Positions 1-12,608 of a stretch of 64,000 bases of DNA are shown piece by piece. Numbering within the stretch: the stretch's first letter is position 1; every line of letters begins with the position of its first letter. The translations under genes were made by a program, and so were the position numbers. Source of the stretch: Owenia fusiformis (taxonomy: Eukaryota > Annelida > Polychaeta > Sabellida > Oweniidae); NCBI GenBank assembly GCA_903813345.2, contig CAIIXF020000012.1:21466184-21530183 (forward strand), read 5' to 3'. The notes beneath the pieces were generated by a model, which saw nothing but the letters and a program-made list of their open reading frames with translations, had not been told where the DNA came from and ran no database searches.

Positions 1-660
1 TATCATATTTTCGTTAATTACGCAGCAGCACCGGAGCTTGCTTGTTATATCATTTTCGAACTCTGCACTTCAACCATTACATTTAGGAAAATAAAAATAC
101 GAAATAAGAAATTGGCATCGCAAGTTGAAAGTGTCCGGGTTATCAGACCATTGCCTCGTTATGTCGGTTTTACGATATTCCCTCAATTATCTGTGAAATT
201 GCTTATTGATTTTGAAACCATTTTCCAATTTTCAATTACCGCTGCCAAAATAGAACTTTGTAAAATGTCTCATTTCCCATTTAACATCTACGATTTATTC
301 TTGTTTGCTTTTCAACATTAACGCGAGAGCTGATTTACCAAAGAAAATAGCAGAGGCAACCCATCCTTCATTCATTCCAGTAATGTTCTCATGCAAAAAT
401 ACAGATTTTTAAAAGGGGAAAAGGTGTTATATCAGTAGCAAGTGATAACCCAGAACTACACGTTAGGATTAGATGTAATACACATACATTGTATGTTAGT
501 GACGATAGACATAAACAGCAGACCCAAAGACATCTCTTATTTTCAAAACACAGCTGTAAATACAATGCAACTAAGAGCTCCATGTATAATTGAATTTCAA
601 CATTAAAGATTTATAAAGTCTCACAGAGAAAACTAAATTACAACTCCATAAAGTAACTCT
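1..660. other. AT-rich sequence, no gene recognised
   Basis: Only short open frames without recognisable domains or convincing splice context are present. I see no repeat structure in this stretch. Confidence 0.5.
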
Positions 661-1646
661 ATTATTTCATATTCAATGGCCTTTTGAAGTATGTAGGATT
701 GGTCTTTTGTTGATTAACTAGTAATTGTATTGTGCGATCTTCCGTATGATATGGCTAGATCGCGTCTTTCTCAACCCACCTGTATTTAACCCTCTTCTAC
801 ATCAGGGATTATTTTTTACCTTAATGTATTGCTTCTTACGTTGATTATTAAACACTCGTATACCTTGAATTATGGGCTGCTCTTTACACATTCTAACCCG
901 TCCTTGTAAATTACATATAGAATTGTATATCAGCCAGGACGCATGAAAAGGGGTCTTATCACAGATTTTTTTCAATATATATATATATATGTCTTAACAA
1001 TTCTTCCTTGCAGATATCTAGACCAAAATGATGAATTTAAATTTAGCATATTTTCTTCTAAATCTTGGGCACATTTTTGGCTCTGTAGCAGAATTTTAAT
1101 ATTTGTGATTAGACCGGTTTTCCTGTGTTGAGGCCCGTTTGTTTATTGTTAAACAATGTTTCGTATTCACCCTTGGTATACAGCTAACGAAAATTGACCG
1201 GTACTGGTCAAAAGCTGGACCGGTACGGCCGGGTTGACGGTTTTATTTGAATTTAAAACAGCCATAACTTGCTCAATATTGACTTCCTCGTGTCTAATTT
1301 GAAATATATGATGCCTCCCGATGCTTTTAAGTACCCCAATTTTTTACAGATTTTTAAACGGACCAAAACTCTCTAAATGCGCATTTATGCTCCTTTCTCT
1401 CGAGAACGACTGTCTCATTTTCACGATAACTTTTATTTAGTACTTCTAACATATAAGATCTATTTTTCCCCATCAAGGTATGATGTAAATGACATGCTAT
1501 TTACATCTTGTGAGTTTCAATGACGCGCGTTTGATTTTATAAAAAATGCCAAACTTTGTGACAAAGAATTTCATTCTGCTTGCAGCGAGAAGACGGACCG
1601 GTTCGGGGCAATAACACACATGTATAAAGATTCCTAAATTATGTTC
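661..1646. repeat. 986-bp tandem duplication, unit 1
   Basis: This unit begins ATTATTTCATATTCAATGG and is followed immediately by a second copy with a period of exactly 986 bp. All segments I compared match, including an AT dinucleotide run near 980 and the GACCGGTACTGGTC palindrome near 1197. A 62-codon open frame occurs identically in both units, which follows from the duplication and is not evidence of coding. The unit has no recognisable transposase or terminal inverted repeats. The near identity implies a very recent duplication or an assembly artefact such as unmerged haplotypes. Confidence 0.9.
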
Positions 1647-2632
1647 ATTATTTCATATTCAATGGCCTTTTGAAGTATGTAGGATTGGTCTTTTGTTGAT
1701 TAACTAGTAATTGTATTGTGCGATCTTCCGTATGATATGGCTAGATCGCGTCTTTCTCAACCCACCTGTATTTAACCCTCTTCTACATCAGGGATTATTT
1801 TTTACCTTAATGTATTGCTTCTTACGTTGATTATTAAACACTCGTATACCTTGAATTATGGGCTGCTCTTTACACATTCTAACCCGTCCTTGTAAATTAC
1901 ATATAGAATTGTATATCAGCCAGGACGCATGAAAAGGGGTCTTATCACAGATTTTTTTCAATATATATATATATATGTCTTAACAATTCTTCCTTGCAGA
2001 TATCTAGACCAAAATGATGAATTTAAATTTAGCATATTTTCTTCTAAATCTTGGGCACATTTTTGGCTCTGTAGCAGAATTTTAATATTTGTGATTAGAC
2101 CGGTTTTCCTGTGTTGAGGCCCGTTTGTTTATTGTTAAACAATGTTTCGTATTCACCCTTGGTATACAGCTAACGAAAATTGACCGGTACTGGTCAAAAG
2201 CTGGACCGGTACGGCCGGGTTGACGGTTTTATTTGAATTTAAAACAGCCATAACTTGCTCAATATTGACTTCCTCGTGTCTAATTTGAAATATATGATGC
2301 CTCCCGATGCTTTTAAGTACCCCAATTTTTTACAGATTTTTAAACGGACCAAAACTCTCTAAATGCGCATTTATGCTCCTTTCTCTCGAGAACGACTGTC
2401 TCATTTTCACGATAACTTTTATTTAGTACTTCTAACATATAAGATCTATTTTTCCCCATCAAGGTATGATGTAAATGACATGCTATTTACATCTTGTGAG
2501 TTTCAATGACGCGCGTTTGATTTTATAAAAAATGCCAAACTTTGTGACAAAGAATTTCATTCTGCTTGCAGCGAGAAGACGGACCGGTTCGGGGCAATAA
2601 CACACATGTATAAAGATTCCTAAATTATGTTC
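1647..2632. repeat. 986-bp tandem duplication, unit 2
   Basis: This is the second copy of the preceding unit, joined head to tail. It ends at TAAATTATGTTCAT, after which unique sequence (GCTATAATATG) begins. No spacer separates the units. Confidence 0.9.
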
Positions 2633-3009
2633 ATGCTATAATATGTAGTTCCTCAATAATTGTAAGCGTCAGCAAGGCAAACCGAAAATCATCTCCTGAC
2701 CTTCAAGTTAGAATACCTAGACAACATCTGAGAAAGAAAATAGCACTAAAACTTTAATAAAATACAAACATTGTAAGTTAGAAGAATTTTGCTGAAAATA
2801 ACGTTTTTCTCCTTTGGACGACCATCAAAGACGCCTCTATCAGACCAGGGCATACTGTTCGTTTATTGGGAATGGAAATTAATTTAGAGGAGATCGGATT
2901 CAAAATATCTAAAATTCGAAATAATAGAATGTTAACACTTTTTCAGTCCCATTTTAAGCCTTAAATGCCAATCCAAACACTTTTGTCTGGTCCCAGTGGT
3001 GTTCAATTA

Positions 3010-3745
3010 AGACAGGTTTCGCTTTGTATACCTAGCGAAGCGTTTGTATGGAAGTCAATGGAGCTGAAGGTCGGCTATACAGGGTGGGCCAAAAAAAACG
3101 CCACTTTTTTTTCAAGACACTATAACTTTTTTATTTTTTAAACTACATACCCCAAATTTTGCAGTTATATAGTGCCAGGGGTTCTTAATAATAATATCAT
3201 GTAATAAATCCTTCAACTTGGATAATATTTGATCTAAAAGAGGAGTTCAATTGGTCCGCCACCCTATTTGATGATAGATTTTAGTTTTAGTCGTCTTGCT
3301 GATATAGCAGTATCAATGGATTGTTAGCTTAAATTTTTTCAACATGTCTTAATTGCCAGCTTTAGTTGAGCTATATTTTAGATTAGGTGCCTTCATACAA
3401 CCTCCTGGGGACCTTCCCATACCCTATACTCACTGGGGTTTGCATCAGGACTATTAGCTTGGCGGTCATAAGGCCATATGAGTTCAGGAACATTTTGCAA
3501 ATTATGCCTATTTCTCATGGCACACCACATGTTTAAGTGAGACGCTGCTGGTGACATATTTTATTCAAGTAATAGTGTACAATTCATGATCCATGGCTAG
3601 ATAACAACTTTAAGTTTCATTTGGTATGCAAATTATGATTTTGAACCAAAAATTAAAAAAGTTATAGCATTTTGAAAAAAGTGGCGTTTTTTTGGCCCAC
3701 CCTGTATATTCCTGTATTTATAGTCGGCAAACTTTTTACCATGAC
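3010..3745. repeat. Host repeat copy A, interrupted by a MITE
   Basis: The flanks read CTAGCGAAGCGTTTGTATGG, then a segment ending AGGTCGGCTATA on the left, and TATAGTCGGCAAAC then TTTACCATGA on the right. The same flanks occur in reverse orientation at about 15105-15145 and 16094-16140. The two loci are therefore copies of one older repeat family. In both, the sequence is split at the same GGCTATA point by different inserted elements. Confidence 0.7.
3076..3708. mobile_element. Mariner-type MITE (CAGGGTGGGCC ends)
   Basis: The element is about 630 bp with terminal inverted repeats starting CAGGGTGGGCCAAAAAAA, extending inward as CGCCACTTTTTT and TATAACTTTTTTA. It is flanked by TA on both sides. 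CAGGGTG...CCAAAAA ends with TA target duplication are characteristic of mariner-like elements. There is no transposase frame, so it is non-autonomous. A second copy of one end lies at 31482. Confidence 0.75.
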
Positions 3746-6700
3746 AATCTTATGACGTCATGTTTCATTTCTTCCAAATTTCATAAATTCAATGAAAGGG
3801 ACATAACTGCTAAGTAAACTGTTCAGTGATCATGCTCGGAGTAGTTGCAATTGTCTTAAATAACATAACTAGTACCTTGGCCCAAGAGTATTTCACTTCT
3901 TTACACAGCTGCTGTATAGCAGTGGAACTCGATCTCGAAGGATGAAATACTACATTTAAATTAGAATATTATAAATGTAACGACTTCATATGACAGCATA
4001 TGACTAAATGCGAGTAGGAATACTCTTGATTTACGTCATTAAAAAGTCAGTAAAAGTGATGTCATATTTGAAATCTACATGTAAAATTACCTTGAACATT
4101 TAATTTTTTTGAAAATGTGACTTCTAGGTCGGGGAGATTCCCCATAGACCCCGTGTTATAAAATCACAAAAAGTGAAATATCTTTTCTTGTATTGAACAG
4201 ATAATATTTTCTATAGACATATTTAAAGTATAACTATCAGATAATATGATAAAGCACTAAAGCTGATGAATATTCAAGTTTAAGGGAACTTTCTTCATAC
4301 AGTACCTAGTGTACATGTACATACTTGTTATTTCCCCCGAATTAGCCACCTGGTAGTGAAACTGGTAACTGGTAACTACCTTCTCTTATTTGGGTAATTG
4401 CAAGAATACAATGAGGACATGGGCATCTCACGTGCCATACTTTAAAACAATGCTTGCAAAACCCATAACATGTGTGTTCATGCTTTATTTTATACTTCAA
4501 TGGACTAATTTGTCAAGCTTTGGTTTTTGATCATTTATCACTAAGACTCGTTTAGGGTCAGTAGTCACAACCTGTGGGTTGACTGATACCTTCGATGTAA
4601 CCAATGGGGAGTGAAGAATGGCCTTAATCCAGCTATTTTTCTTTCAGAATAGATGTGTATTCACTTGTAAAATTTTGAAATACGAAGAATATCTATGTCA
4701 TTTAGCAATGTATCTGTTGTGTGTTTGGTTTTGATTGGAGTTTGTTTCATCATGGTGATGACGAATTAGGGTTTTAAAGTGTTTTGCAACTATCACGAGT
4801 TTTGTTTTTCCTTTGTTGCCATTGTGCTCATATATCTGTAGTGTAGTTTTGATTATAATTCTATTTACATTACAGACTCATTTATTTTTTCATATTTAGC
4901 TGTCTTGGGAAATTATTTCGACCAGTTCATCAATCGAAGTATCGAAAATAATCATAATTGTATAAACACAAATATCAGATGACCAGGGATTTTTAGTGTT
5001 GGTTTTCAAATGAAAGTTCAAAATTGAAAGCACTTCGTAAACCATATTTGAGTAATTATAAGCTTTAATTTCGGAACATTATTCCGACATATTGCGTCCA
5101 CGCATGATCGCATCTACCTAGAATTAACCGATGTGAAATATTTTTAAGGTACTTTGAAGCCACACTATCCTGAGCATAGTGTTTAATCAGACGCGCTAAA
5201 TACTCATTTAATTTTCTCGGCTTACACCTAAACGTATGCAAACGGGAGATTTAGGGATATCTCATAACAAATGGCAAGAAATATTTAGAATCGAATTAGA
5301 CTACTTACAAAATGAGCCGTCATTATTGTGGTGGCAAAATATCGTTTTATGTCACTACCAAAAGTGACAATGTGTTTCGAATTTGAAATTTAATTTATGT
5401 AGAATTCATGATTATTTGCTCACGGGAATGGTATTAGTCACGCCTTTGAAAACTTCTCGAGAGCCACCGACACTTTGAAAGAATCTTGGATTACTCGTGA
5501 TGCGTCAAGGGTTCTAAATCACAGGCCTAACTAGTCCCCGGGGAGGTCATTATTCATAGGTTAGGCTCAACATTAAGGTTGTATTAAAGAACCAGCTCGT
5601 AGCGGGATCTCACTGTGGACACTATGTGGATAACATGAAAGATATGGACGAAATGTTTTAATTCCCTTTGGCTTTTACCTACGGGACATCGCAATTTTAT
5701 AAAAAAGAATATGTGAAATGTTATTTTCCTTTTGCATCTTTCAATCCTAACATTGCGAAATCAAAGACCACGTCTAATAGACAATTGATATGTGATCAAC
5801 AATTCAGAATCTAGGCGTATTCATTTGTATAGTTTGGAACGATCATAATAATGATATTTCATCAATAACTATTGTTTTTTGTAAAATATGTAACAAAACA
5901 AAACAATGGGCCAATTCACATCCATTCATAATCGGTATGAATTTCGAGAGCCCCTTTTCCTTTATTTGCCTCGGATGAGTACAAAATGAAATCAAGGGTC
6001 AGATTTATGGAAAATAGCTTAGATGAGTATAATTTCCCCAAGGGTCTGTCGAACAAAACCCCTATTCCCGTCGCTAGTTCTTTCATCATGTCAGAACTCA
6101 AATTTAATCATAACATCAAATACATCTCTAAGAAATATGAATTATGATGATAAAAAGATTGCTCGGATTCCCTGTGCAATTTACTGAACTATTTGCTGTA
6201 ATATTCCTCGTGAAAACATCAGTTAGTGTATTTAGGAAAAATTGACTGGCAAATAAAAGCATTTATTTGTGCGGGGTAAATGACGCATACTCTGTAACGA
6301 ATAAGAAAAGCAACCAGGGAATTACGATTGAATTTGAATACATGATCGCAACATCAACTATCAGTTATGATATTTCTAAATGCGCATCCAGGGATTTGGT
6401 GATAGTAAAAAGAGACAATAAAACTATGACGTTCTGTTATAAACTAAGCGGCGATCAAATGTAGATAACCAATCATACCACGATAAAATACGTCTGAGAC
6501 ATTGAAACTACGCTAATGGTGTTCAATGTGTTTTCATTTATATTAATAATAGAAAAGGTTCCTTATTGACAAGCTTTGTTTACGTCAATTAGGCAAATTA
6601 TTGACTGAATTGAATTGACTAAATTCAATTTTACTATTTTTTATCAAGCATTTAACACGTCTTGTACACATGTACATTCCTCACGCCTTATTTTAAAAGA

Positions 6701-8398
6701 ATAAAAAAATCCCAAATGATTAAGCTCAATCATTTAAAACAAGTTGATTTGTTCTACGTTTCCCCTCTTTATAAAATGTTTGTCCTCGAACTGACACATA
6801 CTCAAAACATTACTTAAGACAGACCAATGCCGATACCTGCTATTTCTCACGCAAAATATTATGGATAATTACAGCGCAGTTTAGCACTCATCTCCCTCAG
6901 AGCAATTATGTTCTGATGCCATTCATTTGAACAATTCCTTCTTGGTATATCTTATGTAAAGATTCGAGTATGATCGTAGACTCTCATTTTCAATATTTGG
7001 TTTAGGGGTACCGAAACAATGAACTATACGATTTTTTAATTTCCTCTTGAGTACTTTGTATTTATCTCGATTTTCTGGTATTGACATAGTGTGCGAGAGA
7101 AGTGTTTTATTCCGCTTTCTTCAAGCATAATATCTTGGGAATTCGCCTAACAATTCTTCGATTCTGTGTCCCTAATGTATGTGTTTTGTGTAGTATTTCC
7201 ACGACTGCTACGCATGCTACGGAATTTAACGTGTGAGAGATCCGCTTAAACCCTAATTATGAATAATTGACGAGCTTTTTGGGATGCAATTTATTTTTTA
7301 TTTGTCCATGTTTATTTTGATCATGACCCACATCATTTAAAATCCATCTAATAAATTTAGATACTACGGTCTACGTTTTCATATTAATTAATATAGTTTG
7401 TAGGATTTGCGAGTTTTTATTCAATATTGCTTTATGTGTAAAATGAATAGTGTTCTAAATGACATTGTCCTGTATTATTGTCTAGAGATATGTACTGTTC
7501 TATCACCTGCACTGACAACGATCCACAACCATCATCTTATTAAACTTTAATCTCGCTAGTAACTCATAGAGATTCCCATGACACGTTAACCCTAGCTCCC
7601 TCGAACGTTTTCTTAATTTGCAATATATTAAAACATTCGCAGCCTTATAATTCTTAACTGTAATATTTGAGGCGATATAACCAGGAGGTTCTGTCAGACC
7701 TTACCATATATATATATATATATAGCAACAACAGTACAATAGAGAATTGAGCAACTCCTCTGTTCCGACTATTTATTTTGAATCGATTTAATGTTGCACC
7801 TTTCATGTTCCAGGACCTAAAGGGTTACAGTTAATTGGAAGCCAAGCATAAAACAGTGTAGTGTAAGGAGTACTGTAATGAAATTGTTAAAATGTCATTA
7901 ATTTCGAACTAATAGACCAAAAAGAAGCTCTTCCAATTTCCAGCTGCAACATTAAGAGAACTGGAATTTGCTCATTTTCGAGATGAATTATAGCGTGGAA
8001 TATTAACTTTGACGTGTGTCTGACGTGCCAGATCACTTCAGTAAAAAACAAAAGACAATTTCACATTTAGCAAGTAAGGTGTAAATTTAACAGTGGAGGT
8101 TATTCACGCTTCTGATGTTCCATTATTTTCCTGTCAAACTGATTTCGGAAAGTATTCCATATCCCATGAATACTTAACGTATGCAAAGGTAGTCTCCAGT
8201 GGAGCTTATTCTTCTGTACTTAGTCAAATATTGTGTAACTGCACTCTCTTATTAAATATCATCATTCTTTATGAAAGAGTTAAATGTCAAGTAGGCCGAT
8301 GTTTGTTTTTGTATTATCAGTATGGATGATCGCGCCTTCGTGTGAATTGTATAATTACATGTCGCTCATATTTATAGTTTATAAATATAATTCATATT
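3709..8398. other. Intergenic, no gene recognised
   Basis: This is AT-rich sequence with scattered short frames and a (TA)n run near 7707-7726. I found no protein domain, RNA gene or clear element in it. Confidence 0.4.
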
Positions 8399-8400
8399 TA

Positions 8401-8726
8401 CACTCCCCTCCATAAGTTTGGCAACCTTAGCTCCCCCATTGAACTACGTGTTAAAGCCTCTTTACCTTTGAATTTTTATTTACTTAACCTGCGAAGAAAA
8501 TACTTACTATTGATGGAAACGTAATGTGACGTATTTTTTCGACCTATTGTAATTGAGGAAAAAAATTGGGAAAATTTGGAGATATTGGAAATAAAGTCAA
8601 GTTACGTTTCCATCAATATTATAAGTTATTTCATCGCAGGTAAGTAAATAAAAATGTAAACGTAAAGAGGCTTTAACACGTAGTTCATCGGGGGAGCTAA
8701 GGTTGCCCAACTTATGGAGGGGAGTG
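8401..8726. mobile_element. Palindromic Tc1-type MITE
   Basis: The element is about 326 bp and starts CACTCCCCTCCATAAGTTTG. It ends with the near-exact reverse complement and is flanked by TA (8399-8400 and 8727-8728). Pairing continues far inward: TTAAAGCCTCTTTACCTTT pairs with its complement near 8665, and GATGGAAACGTAA with TTACGTTTCCATC near 8605. It would therefore fold into one long hairpin with a short loop. Ends of this form are typical of Tc1-like elements. Single-ended relatives lie at 32765-32810 and 47115. Confidence 0.8.
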
Positions 8727-8728
8727 TA

Positions 8729-11699
8729 TGTCCATGTATGTATTAGGGGGATATCGCAATTCACTTATAGCATGTTTATTATTCCCGTTTAACGTATAAC
8801 TTATATTTGTTTTCGATGACGTGCTCATTTATTGCGCAGCTCTGTACGTCCATTAGTGTGGTATTCTTGTAAATCGTTACCCTGCGTAGAGTCTAGTTAA
8901 ACTACAAGACGAAGCTCTCTTTTAAGAAGTGAAGTCAAACGAATGCAAAGGGTAGTAAATCGTCGTCTGTACGTAAGAATATCACACTTATGGACGTACC
9001 TGCCGGCCCATACTTATCGTATATGCTACAGTATGTATAATTATAATGCATTGATGAATGTACTGTACAGTAATACTTATGCACCTGTGATTGGTTTTAC
9101 CAGAATAGGCTAGAACGTTACACAACCCCGTATTTAAATAATTTTGTTCTTAAACAAATTATTTATACCAAATCTGCTTTACTATTTTTGAATATGGATT
9201 TTCATGATTTTTCTTGTTTTTGGATATTCATTCTCATTGAATTGGAATCCTGCAGCATGTGCTTTTTGAATTCCTTTGCCATTCGGTTTATAAAAATCTA
9301 GTAAGATATGACACTTAATGAAGTTATGATCATAAAATATATTCCAGCATATTTAATTTTCTTTGGTTCTGGTTACATTATCTTATTTTGCACGTATATT
9401 GTCGTATGAGAATAATAATGTTCCAAGTGCCATTTTTGAAAAAATGGGATTTTCACAGATTTCCACTATTTAAATCATCCTCTTTTTTACTTTGATATTC
9501 CCTTACCTCTATCTCTTCTCAATAGCCTGCTTTTCAGTGTCAAATTGTCCAAACTCCATAAAAAATTCAAAAATACAATTTAACATTTGTTCTATGTATC
9601 ACTTTAATTTAACCAATCAAATTGTTTGAATTGCACCATGTGACTAAGAATTATAAATTGAGATTTGGATTTATTTTTTTAAAAATGAATAGAGAAATTT
9701 TTTGTCCATTGAAAATACATGTAGCAAAATGGACATAGCTCAGCTTTAATCTTTCGATTTAACGAAAAACTCGGAATTAAATTGTCTTATCTCCATTTTT
9801 AATATGCTAAAAATGGCTTAGAAAATCTTAAAATTCAGGAATTTTTTAGTCGTGTATATACACAAATTTTTGATAAAAAGAATATTTCACAAATATGACA
9901 AATGGATAGTATTGAAGTTACAGATGCCTAAACTTTCAACAATTGATTTCTCAGTTTCACAAAAATGTGAGTTGGGACATTTTTATTCTCATAGGGCGAT
10001 ATGTTAGTGAGCTGTTTGCTTTGACAGTGTAATGTTAGTAAATACTGGACTTGCTATCGCTGTCTAATGAAAAACGACTTAATGATAGTTTATGGGAAAC
10101 ACTTTTTATCTGAATATAGCAATTCATACAGAGATAACAATCCAAGTTTCTCCATTCATAGTTTGAATCTACATTATCTCTTGAAATACCATATTCTTGT
10201 TACTATCTGGATAAAATTTCTGACTGATTTAGCATATCTTAGAAATTCAACTCTCTGATATTTCATACAACGAGAGATAACAGAACGGATAGAATGGGGA
10301 CTAAAATTTTAATTGGATTCTGATGTCGTCTGCTTATTATCAGAAAGAGGCTCTAAATCTGGAAAATGAGATAACAATGAGACTGAATGAGCTTAACGTG
10401 GATACATCCGTTATATTCATTCATTGGAATACGATTATAGCGTATACCTATTTAAATCAATCCAAGCTGCAAATAAGATTGGAAGATTAATCAACGAAAC
10501 CATGATACTATTATTTTTCCACTTTCCGTCGGACGAACTGGGAGCTACTATGATTGTTTCGAGTAATTTCTTTCTGAACAACTCTATATGAATATGTTGT
10601 TGTGCCCATGATAGTAAAAGTCAAATCGAAAGAAACCACAAATCATCCCAAATAAAACAGCCACACATTATATTTTTAATCCATATATTTCATGTTTATT
10701 CATTTTGTAGAATAAACCTACACATATTACATGATTCTACATTCTCTGGAATAATTATAAATTATTTACTCTACATATAACAATAAATAAATATAAATTA
10801 TAATACTGTATTAAGCCATACATGAAAACATAATATCGTGTGAAAATTACAAGTTAACGATCTCTACACCCGTTAAAACTTTTGAATATTGCACATATTT
10901 GTTTTTGTAAAATAAACATTGCACCTGGAGCCTAGCTAGAAATGCTGACTAGATTATACATCTAGCTAATTGAACTACTTGATGTTTTTGTTGATGTCCG
11001 TTAACAAAACCTATACACTTGCTTGTATGCACATCGGACTGACATGCTGGTACAATGACTAAGAACACTGAATGTAGTGTTGTGGGCCACGTTACAACAA
11101 TGCTGTGATAAATGGCAAGTTCATGACTATCCCAAATACCCGCCGTAATGCAAACAAAAGTCATTTGACTCTATCGAGTTGTCATAGCTAATTAAAGTTG
11201 CATGTCATCCATGATGGTCATATGACAATATTAAGCCATTATGCAAGGCTAATTAAAGTCATTATATTAGTTGATGCAGACATTGGGCATTTATTTATAT
11301 ACGGAACTGCCATAAATGGCTGAATAAAAATCATGTGACTAAAGTTAGGGGTAATATCACGGTACAATGATCACGTGGCCATGTTTAGATATAAGGATTG
11401 GCTAATTAAAGTCACATGGCAATTCAATGCCCTAAGGAATCAGTTCGCAAACGCATGAATGCCAAGCTGCTGGTTGATTAATTGCCATACCCAAGCATGG
11501 GAAGGTTTTAACTCCACACCACATATCTGTTCGATTCCATCAACATATAAAGTCTAGAAACTGAACCAAAATAATTGAAACTGAAACTGAAATAGATACA
11601 AACGATTCAAACAATACGATGAGTGGTTATTTCCTTGTTGACCCAGTCTAGGAATATTACCCAGAAATGTCATGATTTGTGTCGTCCTTCTAATAATCA
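8729..11699. other. Intergenic downstream of lhx1/5, no gene recognised
   Basis: Only short non-homologous frames are visible. The 10,670-10,900 part is very AT-rich, with repeated ATAAATA-type words. Confidence 0.4.
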
Positions 11700-12167
11700 C
11701 ACCGGAATAGCCTAACAACGGTAAAGCCATATACCGTTGTCACAAATGGCGGACATAACCGTCGCCTCAACTCTTTAATCACTTGGTCCTCATTTCATGG
11801 GATTTTATCGTCGCTAATTCTGTGCATGTATTAAGCTCTTCTGATGATGTATCATATGAAATCCCAATTTTGATCAAATTGGGAAGTGAATCGCCAAAAC
11901 ATAGCGTAGTCAATGACAACGGAATCTGAGTTTGAAATAATTTTCAAAGACAACGGCATATGGTATTTACAGTGTCCGTTGTCCCGTATCTCATTTTGTT
12001 CGGTTAAATTAAAGACTTTATTCCGATGGTAGAACATCATTACCTGTTCAATGAGTATAAAGACACTTTGATTGATTGTTGTTCATGAAAATCTAATTGA
12101 AGCGACGGTTATGTCCGCCATTTGTGACAACGGTATCTGACTTTACCGTTGTCAGGCTATTCCGGTG
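11700..12167. mobile_element. Short TIR element, CACCGGAATAGCC family, copy 1
   Basis: Inverted ends CACCGGAATAGCC / GGCTATTCCGGTG are followed inward by a matched pair of CCGTTGTCACAAATGGCGGA and its reverse complement. It is about 468 bp and lacks a transposase. The second copy at 37221-37734 shares the ends and much of the interior, including a segment with ACGGACACTG and the TATCATATGAAATCCCAATT core. It lies about 250 bp beyond the lhx1/5 stop codon, so it may sit in or next to the 3' UTR. The target-site duplication is not clear. Confidence 0.75.
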
Positions 12168-12366
12168 GGATAATGGCCATGGGCACAGTAAATCAGTTAT
12201 CTAAGGAAAGTACACAATTGTCATACCTCGTAGGCTTACACATGCTCGGTTTATGGCTACCCCTCGCATTTATTCTATTGTAATAAAATGAACAGATTGT
12301 CGTAATCCTGGGCCCCACTGCTTCTTGGAGTTCTCGAATCAAGAACAAAGTAATTCAAGGAGACCT

Positions 12367-12372
12367 TTATTG
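12367..12372 (-). terminator. Candidate poly(A) signal of lhx1/5
   Basis: AATAAA on the minus strand lies about 43 bp after the stop codon. That would give an unusually short 3' UTR. Another AATAAA lies near 12270, so the real 3' end may be further on. Confidence 0.3.
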
Positions 12373-12414
12373 TGGTCTAGTCAATTCATAGAAACGTTAA
12401 GATATGACATAAAA

Positions 12415-12608
12415 CTATCGCCAGGCTTCTTGAGGTGGTAATTCTTGGGGAGGCTGCGGATGACCGTAGTCATTTCCAAGAATATTGTTCTCATATGTCA
12501 TACTCTCGTTCAAATTTTCGTGCATCGCGGGATCCGGACTGCAGCTGGGGGAAGAGGTTTGAGGCGGAAGAATATCCTGGTTATAAGCTGTGTTGCCCAT
12601 TGGCGGAC
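12415..12608 (-). CDS. lhx1/5: lhx1/5 terminal coding exon 6
   Basis: 194 nt begin [11 protein letters not shown] and end ELPPQEAWR then TAG. The terminal EAxW-like motif corresponds to the conserved C-terminus of Lhx1/5 proteins (vertebrate ...NEAAVW). Confidence 0.9.

Noticed and set aside
943-2117. Identical 62-codon frames in the tandem duplication
   Set aside because: Identity follows from duplication of the whole 986 bp; codon content and context give no coding support.
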